Of a stretch of DNA of 64,000 nucleotides, positions 34,945 to 45,239 are shown one piece after another. Each line of letters begins with the position of its first letter. The stretch's first letter is position 1. Location of the stretch: assembly GCA_964620425.1 (NCBI GenBank), contig CAZUGV010000001.1:186001-250000 (forward strand). The letters are read 5' to 3'. The notes below the pieces were generated by a model that had not been told where the DNA came from, searched no databases, and was given only the letters and a program-made list of their open reading frames with translations. This DNA comes from DASXUG01 sp964620425. GTDB taxonomy: Bacteria; Pseudomonadota; Gammaproteobacteria; Burkholderiales; Methylophilaceae. The translations under genes and the position numbers were made by a program.

Positions 34945-36396
34945 TCAATTAAGCAGCCTGTTTGTTTTCTTAATAGTATCAGAGAGCCATTTGATCATTT
35001 CAGGTTGCACCTGCTCCCAATCAAAACGCCATTGCCAGTTACCATCAACAGTTCCTGGTATATTCATACGGTGCGATGAATCTAATAGCAAAATATCTTG
35101 CATAGGAATAATGGCTAGCTCACCGCTTGAGGCAAACGCCATCTCAATTAAGGCTTGTGGCATCACAGGATGATCAGTTTGCAAATAAATGTGCAAATGA
35201 TGACGTTGACCTTCATTCATCGACAAATACCAACCTAATGTCGTATCGTTATCATGCGTGCCTGTATAAACGACACTATTAGGAGGAATGCGTTCAGGTA
35301 AATACGGGTTGTCGGGGCTTCCATCAAAAGCAAATTGCAAGATTTTCATGCCTGGCAAATGATACTTTTCGCGCAACGCATCAACTTCATCGGTAATAAT
35401 GCCCAAATCTTCGGCAATCAAAGTCATTTGGGGGAAGTGCTTTGTAATTGCTTGAAGCAGTGCGTCCCCAGGCGCCAAAGCCCACTCACCAATAATGGCG
35501 GTTTCTTCGGCTGCAGGGATCTCCCAAGCGGCTTGTAAACCTCTAAAGTGGTCAATACGCACTAAGTCAAATAAATCATTCTGAGTATGCATGCGCGATA
35601 GCCACCAACGGAAGCCATCTGACTGCATTGCCTGCCAATCATAATGTGGATTTCCCCAGCGCTGCCCAGTGGTGGAAAAATAGTCTGGTGGCACGCCTGC
35701 AACGACCGTCATGTTTTTATCCGCATCCAACTTAAATAATGAAGGCTCTGCCCAAACCTCAGCACTATCATAGGCCACAAAAATGGGAATATCCCCAAAC
35801 AAGCTGATATGTTTGCTATTGGCGTAAACCTTTAATGCGTGCCACTGTTTAAAAAAAACAAATTGTGTGAATTTGACGATTTCTATTTCATTACTGTAGC
35901 GTTGTTTAGCAGCCTGAATAGTCAACGGATCACGGTTCTTATAGGCATCAGGCCAGTGCATCCAACCTGCGCGCTCAAAATGATTGCGAAGGACTATAAA
36001 CAAAGCAAAATCTTCTAACCAATTTGCATTTTTGCAAAAATGGTTAAAGGATTTTTTTGCAGACTTATCATTGGCAAAACCCACATAAGCCTTAGCCATC
36101 AAATCCTCTCGACTAAGGTGTTCGGCGATGTCTGTCTGACTTAACCAACCATCACTCACTAAAGCATCTAACGAAATAAAATGAGGGTTACCTGCGTGAG
36201 CAGACAAACATTGATAAGGTGAGCCGTCTGAATGCGTCATATTTAGGGGTAAAGTTTGCCAAACGCTAGCCCCCATACTCTCCAGCAAGTCCACAAACAA
36301 CCAAGCATCTTGACCTAAATCGGCACTCGGTAAAGAACTAATGTGCAATAAAACGCCCGCACGCCTAGCATTGGATAGGTGATTCATTTTTTTCAT
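34945..36396 (-). CDS. malQ: 4-alpha-glucanotransferase (amylomaltase)
   Basis: A 483-residue GH77 enzyme that transfers alpha-1,4-glucan segments and releases glucose. It opens with RRAGVLLHISSLPSADLGQD and contains GDIPIFVAYDSAEVWAEP (about residues 200-217), the nucleophile Asp in LVRIDHFRGLQ (about 279-289), the acid/base Glu in LIAEDLGIIT (about 325-334) and VYTGTHDNDTTLGW. Member of the minus-strand glycogen group glgC-GH57-malQ-glk, 55 bp after the GH57 gene. Confidence 0.95.
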   Translation of the reverse strand: MKKMNHLSNARRAGVLLHISSLPSADLGQDAWLFVDLLESMGASVWQTLPLNMTHSDGSPYQCLSAHAGNPHFISLDALVSDGWLSQTDIAEHLSREDLMAKAYVGFANDKSAKKSFNHFCKNANWLEDFALFIVLRNHFERAGWMHWPDAYKNRDPLTIQAAKQRYSNEIEIVKFTQFVFFKQWHALKVYANSKHISLFGDIPIFVAYDSAEVWAEPSLFKLDADKNMTVVAGVPPDYFSTTGQRWGNPHYDWQAMQSDGFRWWLSRMHTQNDLFDLVRIDHFRGLQAAWEIPAAEETAIIGEWALAPGDALLQAITKHFPQMTLIAEDLGIITDEVDALREKYHLPGMKILQFAFDGSPDNPYLPERIPPNSVVYTGTHDNDTTLGWYLSMNEGQRHHLHIYLQTDHPVMPQALIEMAFASSGELAIIPMQDILLLDSSHRMNIPGTVDGNWQWRFDWEQVQPEMIKWLSDTIKKTNRLLN

Positions 36397-36451
36397 GTGA
36401 CTAGATTAACCTTTGAATTTGTTTGACTTATTTTTTGCTTGAGTTCTTTGA

Positions 36452-38182
36452 TTACCCTCCTTCTTGCCCACGCCGCATTGTGCCGCCAACTGCTGGGTCT
36501 CCCCCACCAACACTAATGGCTTGATGCAAGACATCTGGTACGGTTTGCTTTAAGAGTTGATATAAATTAGCCAAATTGCGACGGTACAATTTATCGAAAC
36601 TATCTACACTCACCGATGAATTGTAATCACCAAACCACCAAAACCAATCAGAGCCTTCACAAATACTCAGTTGACGTTCACACGCCTTAACCTCACTCGC
36701 ATTTAATGTATTGGCTTTCATCACTTTGTCGTACACTTTTTTTGCATCGCATAGCAAATCCCAACCAAGATTTTTATCTGTTGACCCGACCCAAGTACTA
36801 AAGCTACCGTAAACCCAGCTACCAGCAGCCACCTCTGGTAATGTAGCGACCTCAATGGATTGACTATGCTTTAGTTGTTGAAGCACTTGGCTAAACGTTG
36901 TCATCTCAATATGAGGGTGTTTAGCCAAAGCAGCATATAGCTCATTCAAGAAATAATAGGCATTGTAAGGAAAGTATTCCCAAGCGTTTTCACCATCCAA
37001 AATCACGCTAACCACTTTATTTTTACCTGAGGTGTTACTGACTTGTATTGCCTCTAAACTGCCCACAAAGTCATTTACTGCATCCCCTGCGAACATTTTT
37101 GAATACTCAAATCCAATTTTGTCCGACAGATGATCATCCCTAAAGAAACAAATGATGTCTTGATTGCCATTGGAAACACGATATGGCTTATACAGATAAT
37201 CATTTTTATCTGGAATTTCCTGAGCACTATATGACTTATATAAACTATTAGCCAAAACACCCTGGCCTGTGGCCGCCCATTGCACGCCATGTTCAGCTAA
37301 CAACCCCAGCGCTGCATGAGAGACCGCGCCTTCCGCAGGCCACATGCCAACTGGACTAACACCAAAACGCTCTGAATGAGAAGCCTGCGCAGCCACTATA
37401 TGCGCTTTAGCCCGTGCAATGCCATCTGGATATAACGCACATTTGGGCAGAGGCGCAAAAGGCATTGCATCGCGCGTAGATTTAAAGTCTATCAATAAAG
37501 GCAAAATCGGGTGATAGTGCGGGGTGCTCGAAATTTCAATTTGACCGTTTTCCTGCAATCTTTTGTAGCGTGGAATCAAATCACCAATCAAATCACCAAT
37601 CAGGTTAAACAAACCAACCCGCTCATCAAACGTAAATTGATGGCCTTTTTCCATTAACCCTTGCACAAAAGTGTTGTTGCAACGAATACTCTCACCAGTC
37701 CAGGCCAAGTGATACCACACTACTAAATCTGCCATATATTGACCAGAAAGGTAGTTAAAGGCTGTTGCACCCTCCTCACGCAAGGTGTTGTAAATATGCA
37801 ATAAGCGCTGATAGTGTGCAAAAGGCTCTAACATTTTCTCATGGTGACTTTTGAAGCAACTATCCACAATTAAACAGCGCTCTTGTTTGGAAAGATATTC
37901 AAGATCTTTTCTAGCAAGCATCGCAAGTAAGGGGTCTTTTATTTGTTTACTTTTAAATTGCTGATCGTAATCTTCAAGTTGATCTAGCAAAACTGGAACA
38001 AAATTAAAGCTTACTTTAACAGATGGATTTTGTTCTACATGAAATGCCATGTCCGTATAATCTTTAATGGCATGCAGATAAGTCCAAGGCAATACGTATT
38101 CACCCGTGATCGTATCTCGATAATCAGGCTGATGCATGTGCCAATAAAGGTTGAGATATAGTTTTGGCTTTGATGCGGGCAT
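36452..38182 (-). CDS. Glycoside hydrolase family 57 enzyme (amylase/glucanotransferase type)
   Basis: A 576-residue GH57 protein. Motif 1 is YWHMHQPDYRD (about residues 14-24), the nucleophile Glu lies in GMWPAEGAVS (about 285-294) and the acid/base Asp in VILDGENAWEYFPYN (about 384-398). GH57 includes alpha-amylases, 4-alpha-glucanotransferases and branching enzymes; which one applies is not clear, but the glycogen neighbours point to alpha-glucan turnover. The ATG at 38182 has AGGA five bases upstream and is preferred to one 24 bp earlier. No signal peptide, so cytoplasmic. Confidence 0.9.
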   Translation of the reverse strand: MPASKPKLYLNLYWHMHQPDYRDTITGEYVLPWTYLHAIKDYTDMAFHVEQNPSVKVSFNFVPVLLDQLEDYDQQFKSKQIKDPLLAMLARKDLEYLSKQERCLIVDSCFKSHHEKMLEPFAHYQRLLHIYNTLREEGATAFNYLSGQYMADLVVWYHLAWTGESIRCNNTFVQGLMEKGHQFTFDERVGLFNLIGDLIGDLIPRYKRLQENGQIEISSTPHYHPILPLLIDFKSTRDAMPFAPLPKCALYPDGIARAKAHIVAAQASHSERFGVSPVGMWPAEGAVSHAALGLLAEHGVQWAATGQGVLANSLYKSYSAQEIPDKNDYLYKPYRVSNGNQDIICFFRDDHLSDKIGFEYSKMFAGDAVNDFVGSLEAIQVSNTSGKNKVVSVILDGENAWEYFPYNAYYFLNELYAALAKHPHIEMTTFSQVLQQLKHSQSIEVATLPEVAAGSWVYGSFSTWVGSTDKNLGWDLLCDAKKVYDKVMKANTLNASEVKACERQLSICEGSDWFWWFGDYNSSVSVDSFDKLYRRNLANLYQLLKQTVPDVLHQAISVGGGDPAVGGTMRRGQEGG

Positions 38183-38352
38183 ATTAATCCTAATGAGATG
38201 TAGCATTAAAGTTATTGCATCTCAATATTGCACTATTGAGATGCACCAATGTTTAAAAAACGTAGGCGATACCCAGTCTGAAATCAGTCACTCTATTCAA
38301 ATTTTCGCATAGACCACGCCCCAGATAAGCAGTAAAAAATCTTAGAATATAA

Positions 38353-39642
38353 TTATCTAAATCGATGGGTAGGCACGCCTAGCATCTCAGAGGTAACGAG
38401 GGTTACCCCCTTTTCTGATACATAAAAACGTTTGCGATCCAACGCTAAATCCACCCCAATTTGCATACCATCAGGAATTTTTGCACCTTTATCAATCACA
38501 ACACGCTTCAAAATAACGCCTTGCCCTATTTCTACTTTGGGCAAAATGACTGAGTCTTCAATCAGACTGAAACTGTCAACGCGCACATCAGAAAATAAAA
38601 CAGATCGATTAACCTTGCCCCCACTGACAATACAACCACCCGAGACGAGAGAATCTGTCGCCATTCCACAGCGATCCGCATTATCGAAGACAAATTTCGC
38701 TGGTGGCAGTTGCTCCTGATAAGTCCAAATTGGCCAATCCCCATCATAAAGATTAAGCTCAGGTGTTACTTTGGTAAGCTCCATATTCGCTTCCCAATAC
38801 GCATCAACCGTGCCAACGTCACGCCAATAAAAATTGCCATCCGTTGCACCAACACAACTATCCGTAAATCTGTGGGCAAAAACACGGTATTTTTTGATTA
38901 TTTTAGGAATGATATCCTTGCCAAAATCATGCTCAGATTTTGGGTCATCCGCATCTTTAATCAATTGCTCATACAAAAATACAGAGTTAAAAATATATAT
39001 GCCCATACTGGCAAATGCGTGGTTAGGATCATTTGGCAATGGAGTGGGATTCTCTGGCTTCTCTTTAAATTCAATCACTCGATCGTCTTTATCCACCTCA
39101 ATGACGCCAAAGGCCTTCGCTTCTTCTAGCGGGACATTAATACATGCTACTGTCATATCTGCCTTGTTTTTTGCATGCACAGCCAACATTTGCCCGTAAT
39201 CCATTTTATAGATGTGATCGCCCGCCAATATCAACACATATTCTGCGCCCAAGTTACGAATAATATCCAAATTTTGAAAAACCGCATCCGCAGTACCCAT
39301 ATACCAATTTTCTTGAATACGTTGCTGAGCAGGCCACAACTCTACAAACTCATTGAACTCACCACGCAAAAACCCCCAGCCACGCTGCACATGCTGCAAT
39401 AAGCTATGTGATTTATATTGGGTAGCTACGCCAATTCGGCGAATCCCTGAGTTAATACAATTAGACAGCGGAAAATCAATAATCCGGAACTTGCCTCCAA
39501 ATGGCACAGCGGGCTTTGCTCTAGTATCTGTCAGTGCTTTTAATCTTGTCCCCCTGCCCCCAGCCAAAATCAAGGCAAATGTATTTTTTGTAAGTGCACT
39601 AATAAACCGTGTTGCAACTATATCCTGTTGACTATCTTTCAT
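38353..39642 (-). CDS. glgC: Glucose-1-phosphate adenylyltransferase
   Basis: A 429-residue enzyme making ADP-glucose, the committed step of glycogen synthesis. It has the nucleotidyltransferase start LILAGGRGTRLKALTDTRAK (about residues 24-43), FRIIDFPLSNCINSGI, the catalytic Asp in ILAGDHIYKMDYG (about 137-149) and a C-terminal left-handed beta-helix with regulatory sites. AGGAG lies 8 bp before the ATG at 39642; two upstream in-frame ATGs lack this. It is divergent from glgB. No glycogen synthase (glgA) is in the window. Confidence 0.95.
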   Translation of the reverse strand: MKDSQQDIVATRFISALTKNTFALILAGGRGTRLKALTDTRAKPAVPFGGKFRIIDFPLSNCINSGIRRIGVATQYKSHSLLQHVQRGWGFLRGEFNEFVELWPAQQRIQENWYMGTADAVFQNLDIIRNLGAEYVLILAGDHIYKMDYGQMLAVHAKNKADMTVACINVPLEEAKAFGVIEVDKDDRVIEFKEKPENPTPLPNDPNHAFASMGIYIFNSVFLYEQLIKDADDPKSEHDFGKDIIPKIIKKYRVFAHRFTDSCVGATDGNFYWRDVGTVDAYWEANMELTKVTPELNLYDGDWPIWTYQEQLPPAKFVFDNADRCGMATDSLVSGGCIVSGGKVNRSVLFSDVRVDSFSLIEDSVILPKVEIGQGVILKRVVIDKGAKIPDGMQIGVDLALDRKRFYVSEKGVTLVTSEMLGVPTHRFR

Positions 39643-39834
39643 TTTCATTTCTCCTGCCATTGTTTACTTTTAACCCTTGCTACGCATTATATATTCACGC
39701 ACGTCACAGATTGAGAGCGTGTATTAGGATATTACGCTCATTACAAAATTTTGTAACAAAATGTAACCAATTTAAAATCCATTTAGACATCCAACTATGG
39801 ATTAATATAGACTGTAATTAACATCATAAAACAT

Positions 39835-42057
39835 ATGAGTATTAAGTTGGCACATTCAAAAACAAATACAGATTTATTGTTGATTATTGCCGCAAAACAT
39901 CACAATCCTTTTGCCTATCTGGGATCACATTCTGTAGATGGCAAGCACACTTTTCGTGCATTTTTGCCATACGCTTCCAACGCTTGGGTGCATATTGCGC
40001 AAAATTGGTGTGCCTTAGAGAAAACAGATGCTTCAGGTCTGTTTGAATTTAAACAAGATGCACATAGTGACTCATCAACAAAATTACCCTCTGAAATTCA
40101 CACAAAAGAACCATGCAAATTAAGAATTGAACAAGATGGCCAAGTGATAGAGACCTATGACCCCTACAGTTTCACTCCCTCAATTACAGCAGATGAATTA
40201 TATTTATTTGGCGAGGGAAATCTTAAGCAAGCCTATAAAACTTTAGGCGCGCAATGTATCACCCTCCAAGGCATTCAAGGCGTGAGATTTGCTGTTTGGG
40301 CGCCAAATGCAGAACGCGTGAGTGTGATTGGTGATTTTAATCACTGGGATGGTCGTGTTAACCCAATGCGAGCCCACGGATCAAGCGGTGTTTGGGAGCT
40401 ATTTATCCCACTCCTTAACCACGGCACTTTATACAAATTTGAAATTCGTAATCGCCACACAGGCAACCTTCACATCAAAACTGACCCGTTTGGTTTAAGT
40501 TTTGAACCACGCCCAGGCACAGCATCTAAAGTCACAGACTTGGATAAGTATCAATGGCAAGATCAAGTATGGTTGCAACATCGCGAAAAAAATGATTGGT
40601 TACATACACCCTTTAACTGCTATGAGCTACATTTAGGCTCTTGGCGTCGTGATAGCAACGGTCAATTTCTAAGCTATCGAGATACCGCTGCCCAATTAAT
40701 TCCATATCTCAAGGAGATGGGCTACACACATATTGAATTAATGCCAGTTTCTGAGCACCCGCTTAACGAGTCATGGGGCTATCAAACCACTGGTTATTTT
40801 GGCGTCACTAACCGTTATGGATCCCCGGATGACTTCAGATACTTTATCGATCAATGCCACCAAGCCAATATTGGCGTAATCTTAGATTGGGTACCAGGGC
40901 ACTTTCCTAAAGATGATTGGGCATTAGCACGTTTCGATGGCACAGCATTGTTTGAACATGAAGACCCAAGGCTCGGCGAACACCAGGACTGGGGTACGTA
41001 TATATTTAACTATGGGCGAAATGAAGTAAGAAACTTTCTCATATCAAACGCACATTACTGGCTATCAGAATTTCATCTTGATGGGTTACGCGTAGATGCT
41101 GTGGCATCGATGTTGTACCTAGATTACTCACGCAAGCACGGAGAATGGCTGCCAAATAAATTCGGTGGACGCGAAAATCTGGATGCAATTGATTTTTTAA
41201 AACAACTTAACATGATGGTGCATCAAGATTTTCCTGGCGCACTGACCATTGCTGAAGAATCAACCTCTTGGCCAATGATTTCACGCCCAGTTTATTTGGG
41301 TGGCTTGGGATTTTCTATGAAATGGAATATGGGCTGGATGAATGATACTCTCGCCTATATCGAAAACGACCCTATCCATCGACGCTACCATCACAACCAA
41401 CTCACCTTCGGGCAAATTTATGCATATAGTGAGAATTTTGTATTGCCCTTTTCACACGATGAGGTAGTCCATGGAAAACACTCCCTACTCGACAAAATGC
41501 CAGGGGATGCTTGGCAGAAATTTGCCAACTTGCGATTGTTACTGACTTATCAAATGACGAGTCCAGGCAAAAAGCTAAACTTTATGGGCAACGAATTTGG
41601 ACAAGGCCGAGAATGGAATGTTAATGCAAGTCTAGACTGGCACTTACTACAATCACACTGGCATCAAGGTACTCAACTTGCGGTAAAAGATTTGAACCAC
41701 CTTTATAAATCACGTGCGCCACTACACCAGTTTGACTTCGAATCAAGAGGTTTTGCTTGGATCGATTGTAACGATGTAGATCAATCAGTGATTAGCTTCA
41801 TCCGTTATGCGGAAAATGGAGAATTCGTAATTATTGTGTTGAACTTTACACCAATACCAAGACAAAACTACCATATTGGCGTGCCTGTTGCGGGACATTA
41901 CACTGAACTATTTAATAGTGATGCAGCTTGTTATGGCGGCAGCAATACGGGCAATGGGATGGGATTATATAGCTACCCTGAGCCGTGGATGGGACAGAAT
42001 CATTCACTATTCATCAATTTGCCACCATTAAGTGGTTTAATTCTGCAAATAAAGTAA
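39835..42057 (+). CDS. glgB: 1,4-alpha-glucan branching enzyme
   Basis: A 740-residue GH13 enzyme adding alpha-1,6 branches. N-terminal CBM48-type domains cover residues 1-225 (VWAPNAERVSVIGDFNHWDG), then the barrel with the nucleophile Asp in LDGLRVDAVASMLYLDYSR (about 416-434), catalytic Glu in LTIAEESTSW (about 469-478) and FSHDEVVHGKHSLL (about 539-552), and a C-terminal all-beta domain. Divergent from glgC across 192 bp and followed by pgi on the same strand. Confidence 0.96.
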   Translation: MSIKLAHSKTNTDLLLIIAAKHHNPFAYLGSHSVDGKHTFRAFLPYASNAWVHIAQNWCALEKTDASGLFEFKQDAHSDSSTKLPSEIHTKEPCKLRIEQDGQVIETYDPYSFTPSITADELYLFGEGNLKQAYKTLGAQCITLQGIQGVRFAVWAPNAERVSVIGDFNHWDGRVNPMRAHGSSGVWELFIPLLNHGTLYKFEIRNRHTGNLHIKTDPFGLSFEPRPGTASKVTDLDKYQWQDQVWLQHREKNDWLHTPFNCYELHLGSWRRDSNGQFLSYRDTAAQLIPYLKEMGYTHIELMPVSEHPLNESWGYQTTGYFGVTNRYGSPDDFRYFIDQCHQANIGVILDWVPGHFPKDDWALARFDGTALFEHEDPRLGEHQDWGTYIFNYGRNEVRNFLISNAHYWLSEFHLDGLRVDAVASMLYLDYSRKHGEWLPNKFGGRENLDAIDFLKQLNMMVHQDFPGALTIAEESTSWPMISRPVYLGGLGFSMKWNMGWMNDTLAYIENDPIHRRYHHNQLTFGQIYAYSENFVLPFSHDEVVHGKHSLLDKMPGDAWQKFANLRLLLTYQMTSPGKKLNFMGNEFGQGREWNVNASLDWHLLQSHWHQGTQLAVKDLNHLYKSRAPLHQFDFESRGFAWIDCNDVDQSVISFIRYAENGEFVIIVLNFTPIPRQNYHIGVPVAGHYTELFNSDAACYGGSNTGNGMGLYSYPEPWMGQNHSLFINLPPLSGLILQIK

Positions 42058-42156
42058 TCATTAAATATATAATACTGATGATAAATAAGAGAATAAATGA
42101 CAGCGATGTAATGCATTCTTAAAATTTTAACTAAATATTGAACTCAAAAAGACAGC

Positions 42157-43818
42157 ATGATAAATCACACAAAGTCGACCGAATGGCAACAACTAGTTGA
42201 ACACCATCAAGAAATATCACCTTTGCACATGCGGGATATGTTCGCGCAAGATAACAAAAGATTTGAAAAATTCTCGCTTAAATTCAAAGACATTCTACTA
42301 GATTACTCTAAAAATAGAATCACTGAGTACACCATGAGCATGCTCTTCAAACTTGCACGCGCAAGTAACATTGAAACTTGGCGTGAACGCATGTTTACTG
42401 GCGAAAAAATCAACTTCACCGAGGACCGAGCCGTACTGCATACCGCTTTACGCAACCGTAGCAATACACCAGTATTGGTAGACGGCAAAGATGTCATGCC
42501 CGATGTCCATCGTGTTCTAGCACAAATGCGCAGCTTTACCACCCGCGTGCGCTCTGGGGAATGGCTAGGCTACACTGGCAAAGCGATTACAGATATTATT
42601 AACATTGGGATTGGTGGCTCAGACTTAGGGCCTGTGATGGCTTGTACAGCGCTAAAACCCTATGCGCAAGCTGGCCTACATGTGCATTTTGTCTCCAATA
42701 TTGATGGCGCGCATCTTGCTCAAGCTTTAGAAAAATGTAACCCAGAAACCACGCTGATTATCGTTGCATCAAAAACCTTCACCACACAAGAAACCATGAC
42801 AAATGCTCGTTCAGCTAGAGACTGGTTTTTGGATGCAGCAAAAGATGAATCCCACATCGCAAAACACTTTGTTGCACTTTCGACTAATGCAAAAGCGGTA
42901 AGCGAGTTCGGCATCGACACTGCCAATATGTTCGAGTTTTGGGATTGGGTCGGTGGACGCTATTCGTTATGGTCAGCCATCGGTTTATCCATTGCGCTTT
43001 ATATCGGTATGGATAACTTTGAAGCGATGCTTGAAGGCGGCCATGAAATGGACAACCATTTCAGAACAGCCCCACTCGAGCAAAATATGCCAGTTATTTT
43101 GGCACTTTTAGGTGTCTGGTATAACAATTTTTTTGGAACAGAAACGCATGCAATTTTACCTTACGACCAAGGCTTATCTCGTTTTACTGCCTATATGCAA
43201 CAAGGCGACATGGAAAGTAATGGTAAGTTTGTAAACCGCTCAGGCGAACGTATTAGCCATAGTAGCGGCCCAATTATTTGGGGGGAATCAGGAACCAATG
43301 GTCAGCACGCTTTTTACCAGTTAATACACCAAGGCAACAAGCTAATCCCTTGTGATTTCTTAATGCCACTTAAAAGTCATTATGCTATCGGTAAAAATGG
43401 CACTGAGCATCATAAAATTTTGCTATCAAACCTTCTTGCGCAAACTAAAGCACTCATGCAAGGTAAAACGGCAAAAGAAGCAAAAGCAGAGCTAGAAGAG
43501 CAAACCATGCCACACAACACGATTATGACAGTGTTACCACACCGTGTATTTGGTGGCAATCGCCCAACTAATACCATTTTGTTTGACGAATTAACCCCTA
43601 AAACACTCGGCATGCTAATCGCGCTTTATGAGCAAAAGATTTTTGTACAAGGCATTATTTGGGATATCAACTCATTTGACCAATGGGGGGTGGAGTTTGG
43701 TAAACAAATTGCGCAAAAAATCTTGCCCCAATTGGATAGCAAAGAGGCAACCACTGACCACGATTGCTCAACCAATGGCTTGATGAATTTCTACAAAGAG
43801 AAAATTAATCGGGTTTAA
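42157..43818 (+). CDS. pgi: Glucose-6-phosphate isomerase
   Basis: A 553-residue enzyme interconverting glucose-6-phosphate and fructose-6-phosphate. It contains IGIGGSDLGPVM (about residues 148-159), VASKTFTTQETMTNA (about 203-217), the catalytic Glu in PYDQGLSRFTAYMQQGDMES (about 343-362) and the signature GGRYSLWSAIGLSIAL (about 266-281). Lies 99 bp after glgB and links storage glucan to the fructose-6-phosphate pool that formaldehyde-fixing methylotrophs use. A strong terminator follows. Confidence 0.97.
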   Translation: MINHTKSTEWQQLVEHHQEISPLHMRDMFAQDNKRFEKFSLKFKDILLDYSKNRITEYTMSMLFKLARASNIETWRERMFTGEKINFTEDRAVLHTALRNRSNTPVLVDGKDVMPDVHRVLAQMRSFTTRVRSGEWLGYTGKAITDIINIGIGGSDLGPVMACTALKPYAQAGLHVHFVSNIDGAHLAQALEKCNPETTLIIVASKTFTTQETMTNARSARDWFLDAAKDESHIAKHFVALSTNAKAVSEFGIDTANMFEFWDWVGGRYSLWSAIGLSIALYIGMDNFEAMLEGGHEMDNHFRTAPLEQNMPVILALLGVWYNNFFGTETHAILPYDQGLSRFTAYMQQGDMESNGKFVNRSGERISHSSGPIIWGESGTNGQHAFYQLIHQGNKLIPCDFLMPLKSHYAIGKNGTEHHKILLSNLLAQTKALMQGKTAKEAKAELEEQTMPHNTIMTVLPHRVFGGNRPTNTILFDELTPKTLGMLIALYEQKIFVQGIIWDINSFDQWGVEFGKQIAQKILPQLDSKEATTDHDCSTNGLMNFYKEKINRV

Positions 43819-43835
43819 CGCTTTCCCCAACAAAT

Positions 43836-43866
43836 AAAAAGGGCTTGCTAATCGCAAGCCCTTTTT
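43836..43866. terminator. Bidirectional terminator between pgi and sppA
   Basis: GGGCTTGC and GCAAGCCC pair around TAATC, with five As before and five Ts after. It can end transcription of both convergent genes. Confidence 0.93.
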
Positions 43867-43888
43867 ATTTCAAAAATTCAAATCCAAG

Positions 43889-44830
43889 CTATTTTATCGT
43901 AAACGCCTTCCCCATAAACGATTGCGTCATGGATGCGCCAAACTTTTTAGCAAAGCGATCAGCAAAACCTTCGTGAGAAGTAAAATCAACTACATTTTCT
44001 TCTTTGATTATTTCTCGCGCCACGTAATCTGCACTACCATAAGCATCTGCCAAGCCTTGTTCAATACTGCTTTCACCGCTCCAAAATAAACCACTAAAGG
44101 TATCAGGCGTTTCTTTAAGGCGAGCACCACGACCGTCGCGAACTACCTTAATAAACTGTTGATGAATTTGATCCAGCATTTTTTGCGCTAGTTCTTTGTG
44201 GTGAGGATTCACTGGAGAAAATGGATCTAGCATGGCTTTATTTTCACCAGCAGTCATTAGTCGGCGCTCTACACCTACTTTATCCATCACCCCTGTGAAA
44301 CCAAAGCCATCCATCAATACGCCGATTGAGCCAACAATACTCGCCTTATCGACATATATTTTATCGGCAGCCACGGCAATATAGTAGCCACCTGATGCGC
44401 AAATATCTTCCACAACGGCATACACTGGAATTTTAGGATGTAATTTTTTCTGACGATGAATTTCATCATTGATAATACCCGCCTGTACTGGGCTTCCGCC
44501 TGGGCTATTGATACGCAAAATAATACCTTTGGTATGTTTATTATCATAAGCTGATTGTAAACTTGAGATGACCGAATCTGCGTTCACCTCATCGCCACTA
44601 CCGATCACACCTTGAATATCTATTACAGCTGTCAGCGCTTCATTGCTACCATCTTTTTCACCTATCCAGTTCATTGCAGCGAAAAAGATTAAAAATATAT
44701 AAATAAATGTCAGCGATTTAAAGAATATGCCCCAACGACGCGTGCGCCTTTGCTCAGTAATCGCAGCAAGCGCGATTTTCTCGATAGTTTTTTGTTCCCA
44801 ATTGGGGGTAGATTGACTGTTTTCTGACAT
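43889..44830 (-). CDS. sppA: Signal peptide peptidase SppA (S49 family)
   Basis: A 313-residue inner-membrane serine protease that degrades leftover signal peptides. One membrane helix (SLTFIYIFLIFFAAMNWIG, about residues 42-60), then the periplasmic protease domain with nucleophile Ser in EDICASGGYYIAVAADKIYV (about 138-157) and the general-base Lys in the following SIVGSIGV-to-ENKAML stretch. Short (SppA 36K) form. ATG at 44830 has GGGAAG five bases upstream; a GTG two codons earlier is less likely. First gene after the Rieske gene on the same strand. Confidence 0.92.
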   Translation of the reverse strand: MSENSQSTPNWEQKTIEKIALAAITEQRRTRRWGIFFKSLTFIYIFLIFFAAMNWIGEKDGSNEALTAVIDIQGVIGSGDEVNADSVISSLQSAYDNKHTKGIILRINSPGGSPVQAGIINDEIHRQKKLHPKIPVYAVVEDICASGGYYIAVAADKIYVDKASIVGSIGVLMDGFGFTGVMDKVGVERRLMTAGENKAMLDPFSPVNPHHKELAQKMLDQIHQQFIKVVRDGRGARLKETPDTFSGLFWSGESSIEQGLADAYGSADYVAREIIKEENVVDFTSHEGFADRFAKKFGASMTQSFMGKAFTIK

Positions 44831-44882
44831 ATTCACTTCCCATTTAAATTTAACTACAATGTATATTTAGCTTACGTTTAAA

Positions 44883-45239
44883 TCATAAAAAAGAGGCGGT
44901 ATCCACCCAAACCTCATCACCCATTTCAGTGGCTGAAATTGCTCTTAACTTTCGGCCTTTACAAGGCCCCATCACACAATAACCAGTCTCTGGATTGTAA
45001 CGTGCACCGTGAGTGGCGCAAATCAAATAAAGCTGGGTGATGTCAAAAAAATCACCTTCGTTCCAATCCAACTCAATAGGGACATGCGCGCATTGATTGA
45101 CGTAAGCGTATACCCTACTTTGGTATCGCACAACAAAACCCGTTGCTCTATCGTCGATTTCGGGCAGTTTAAAACGCACACCCTGCCCACCATCCAGCAA
45201 GTCGCTGCTTTTGCAAACGATGCGTTTAGCCTCAAGCAT
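44883..45239 (-). CDS. Rieske [2Fe-2S] domain protein
   Basis: A 118-residue small Rieske protein with the two ligand pairs CAH (about residues 50-52) and CATHGARY (about 74-81), spacing typical of ferredoxin-type Rieske proteins such as NirD-like or dioxygenase ferredoxins. It lacks a signal peptide and membrane helix, so is cytoplasmic. Its start overlaps the end of the HAD phosphatase gene by 8 bp. This trio (rluC, HAD phosphatase, Rieske, sppA) is a recurrent betaproteobacterial order, but the redox partner is unknown. Confidence 0.88.
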   Translation of the reverse strand: MLEAKRIVCKSSDLLDGGQGVRFKLPEIDDRATGFVVRYQSRVYAYVNQCAHVPIELDWNEGDFFDITQLYLICATHGARYNPETGYCVMGPCKGRKLRAISATEMGDEVWVDTASFL

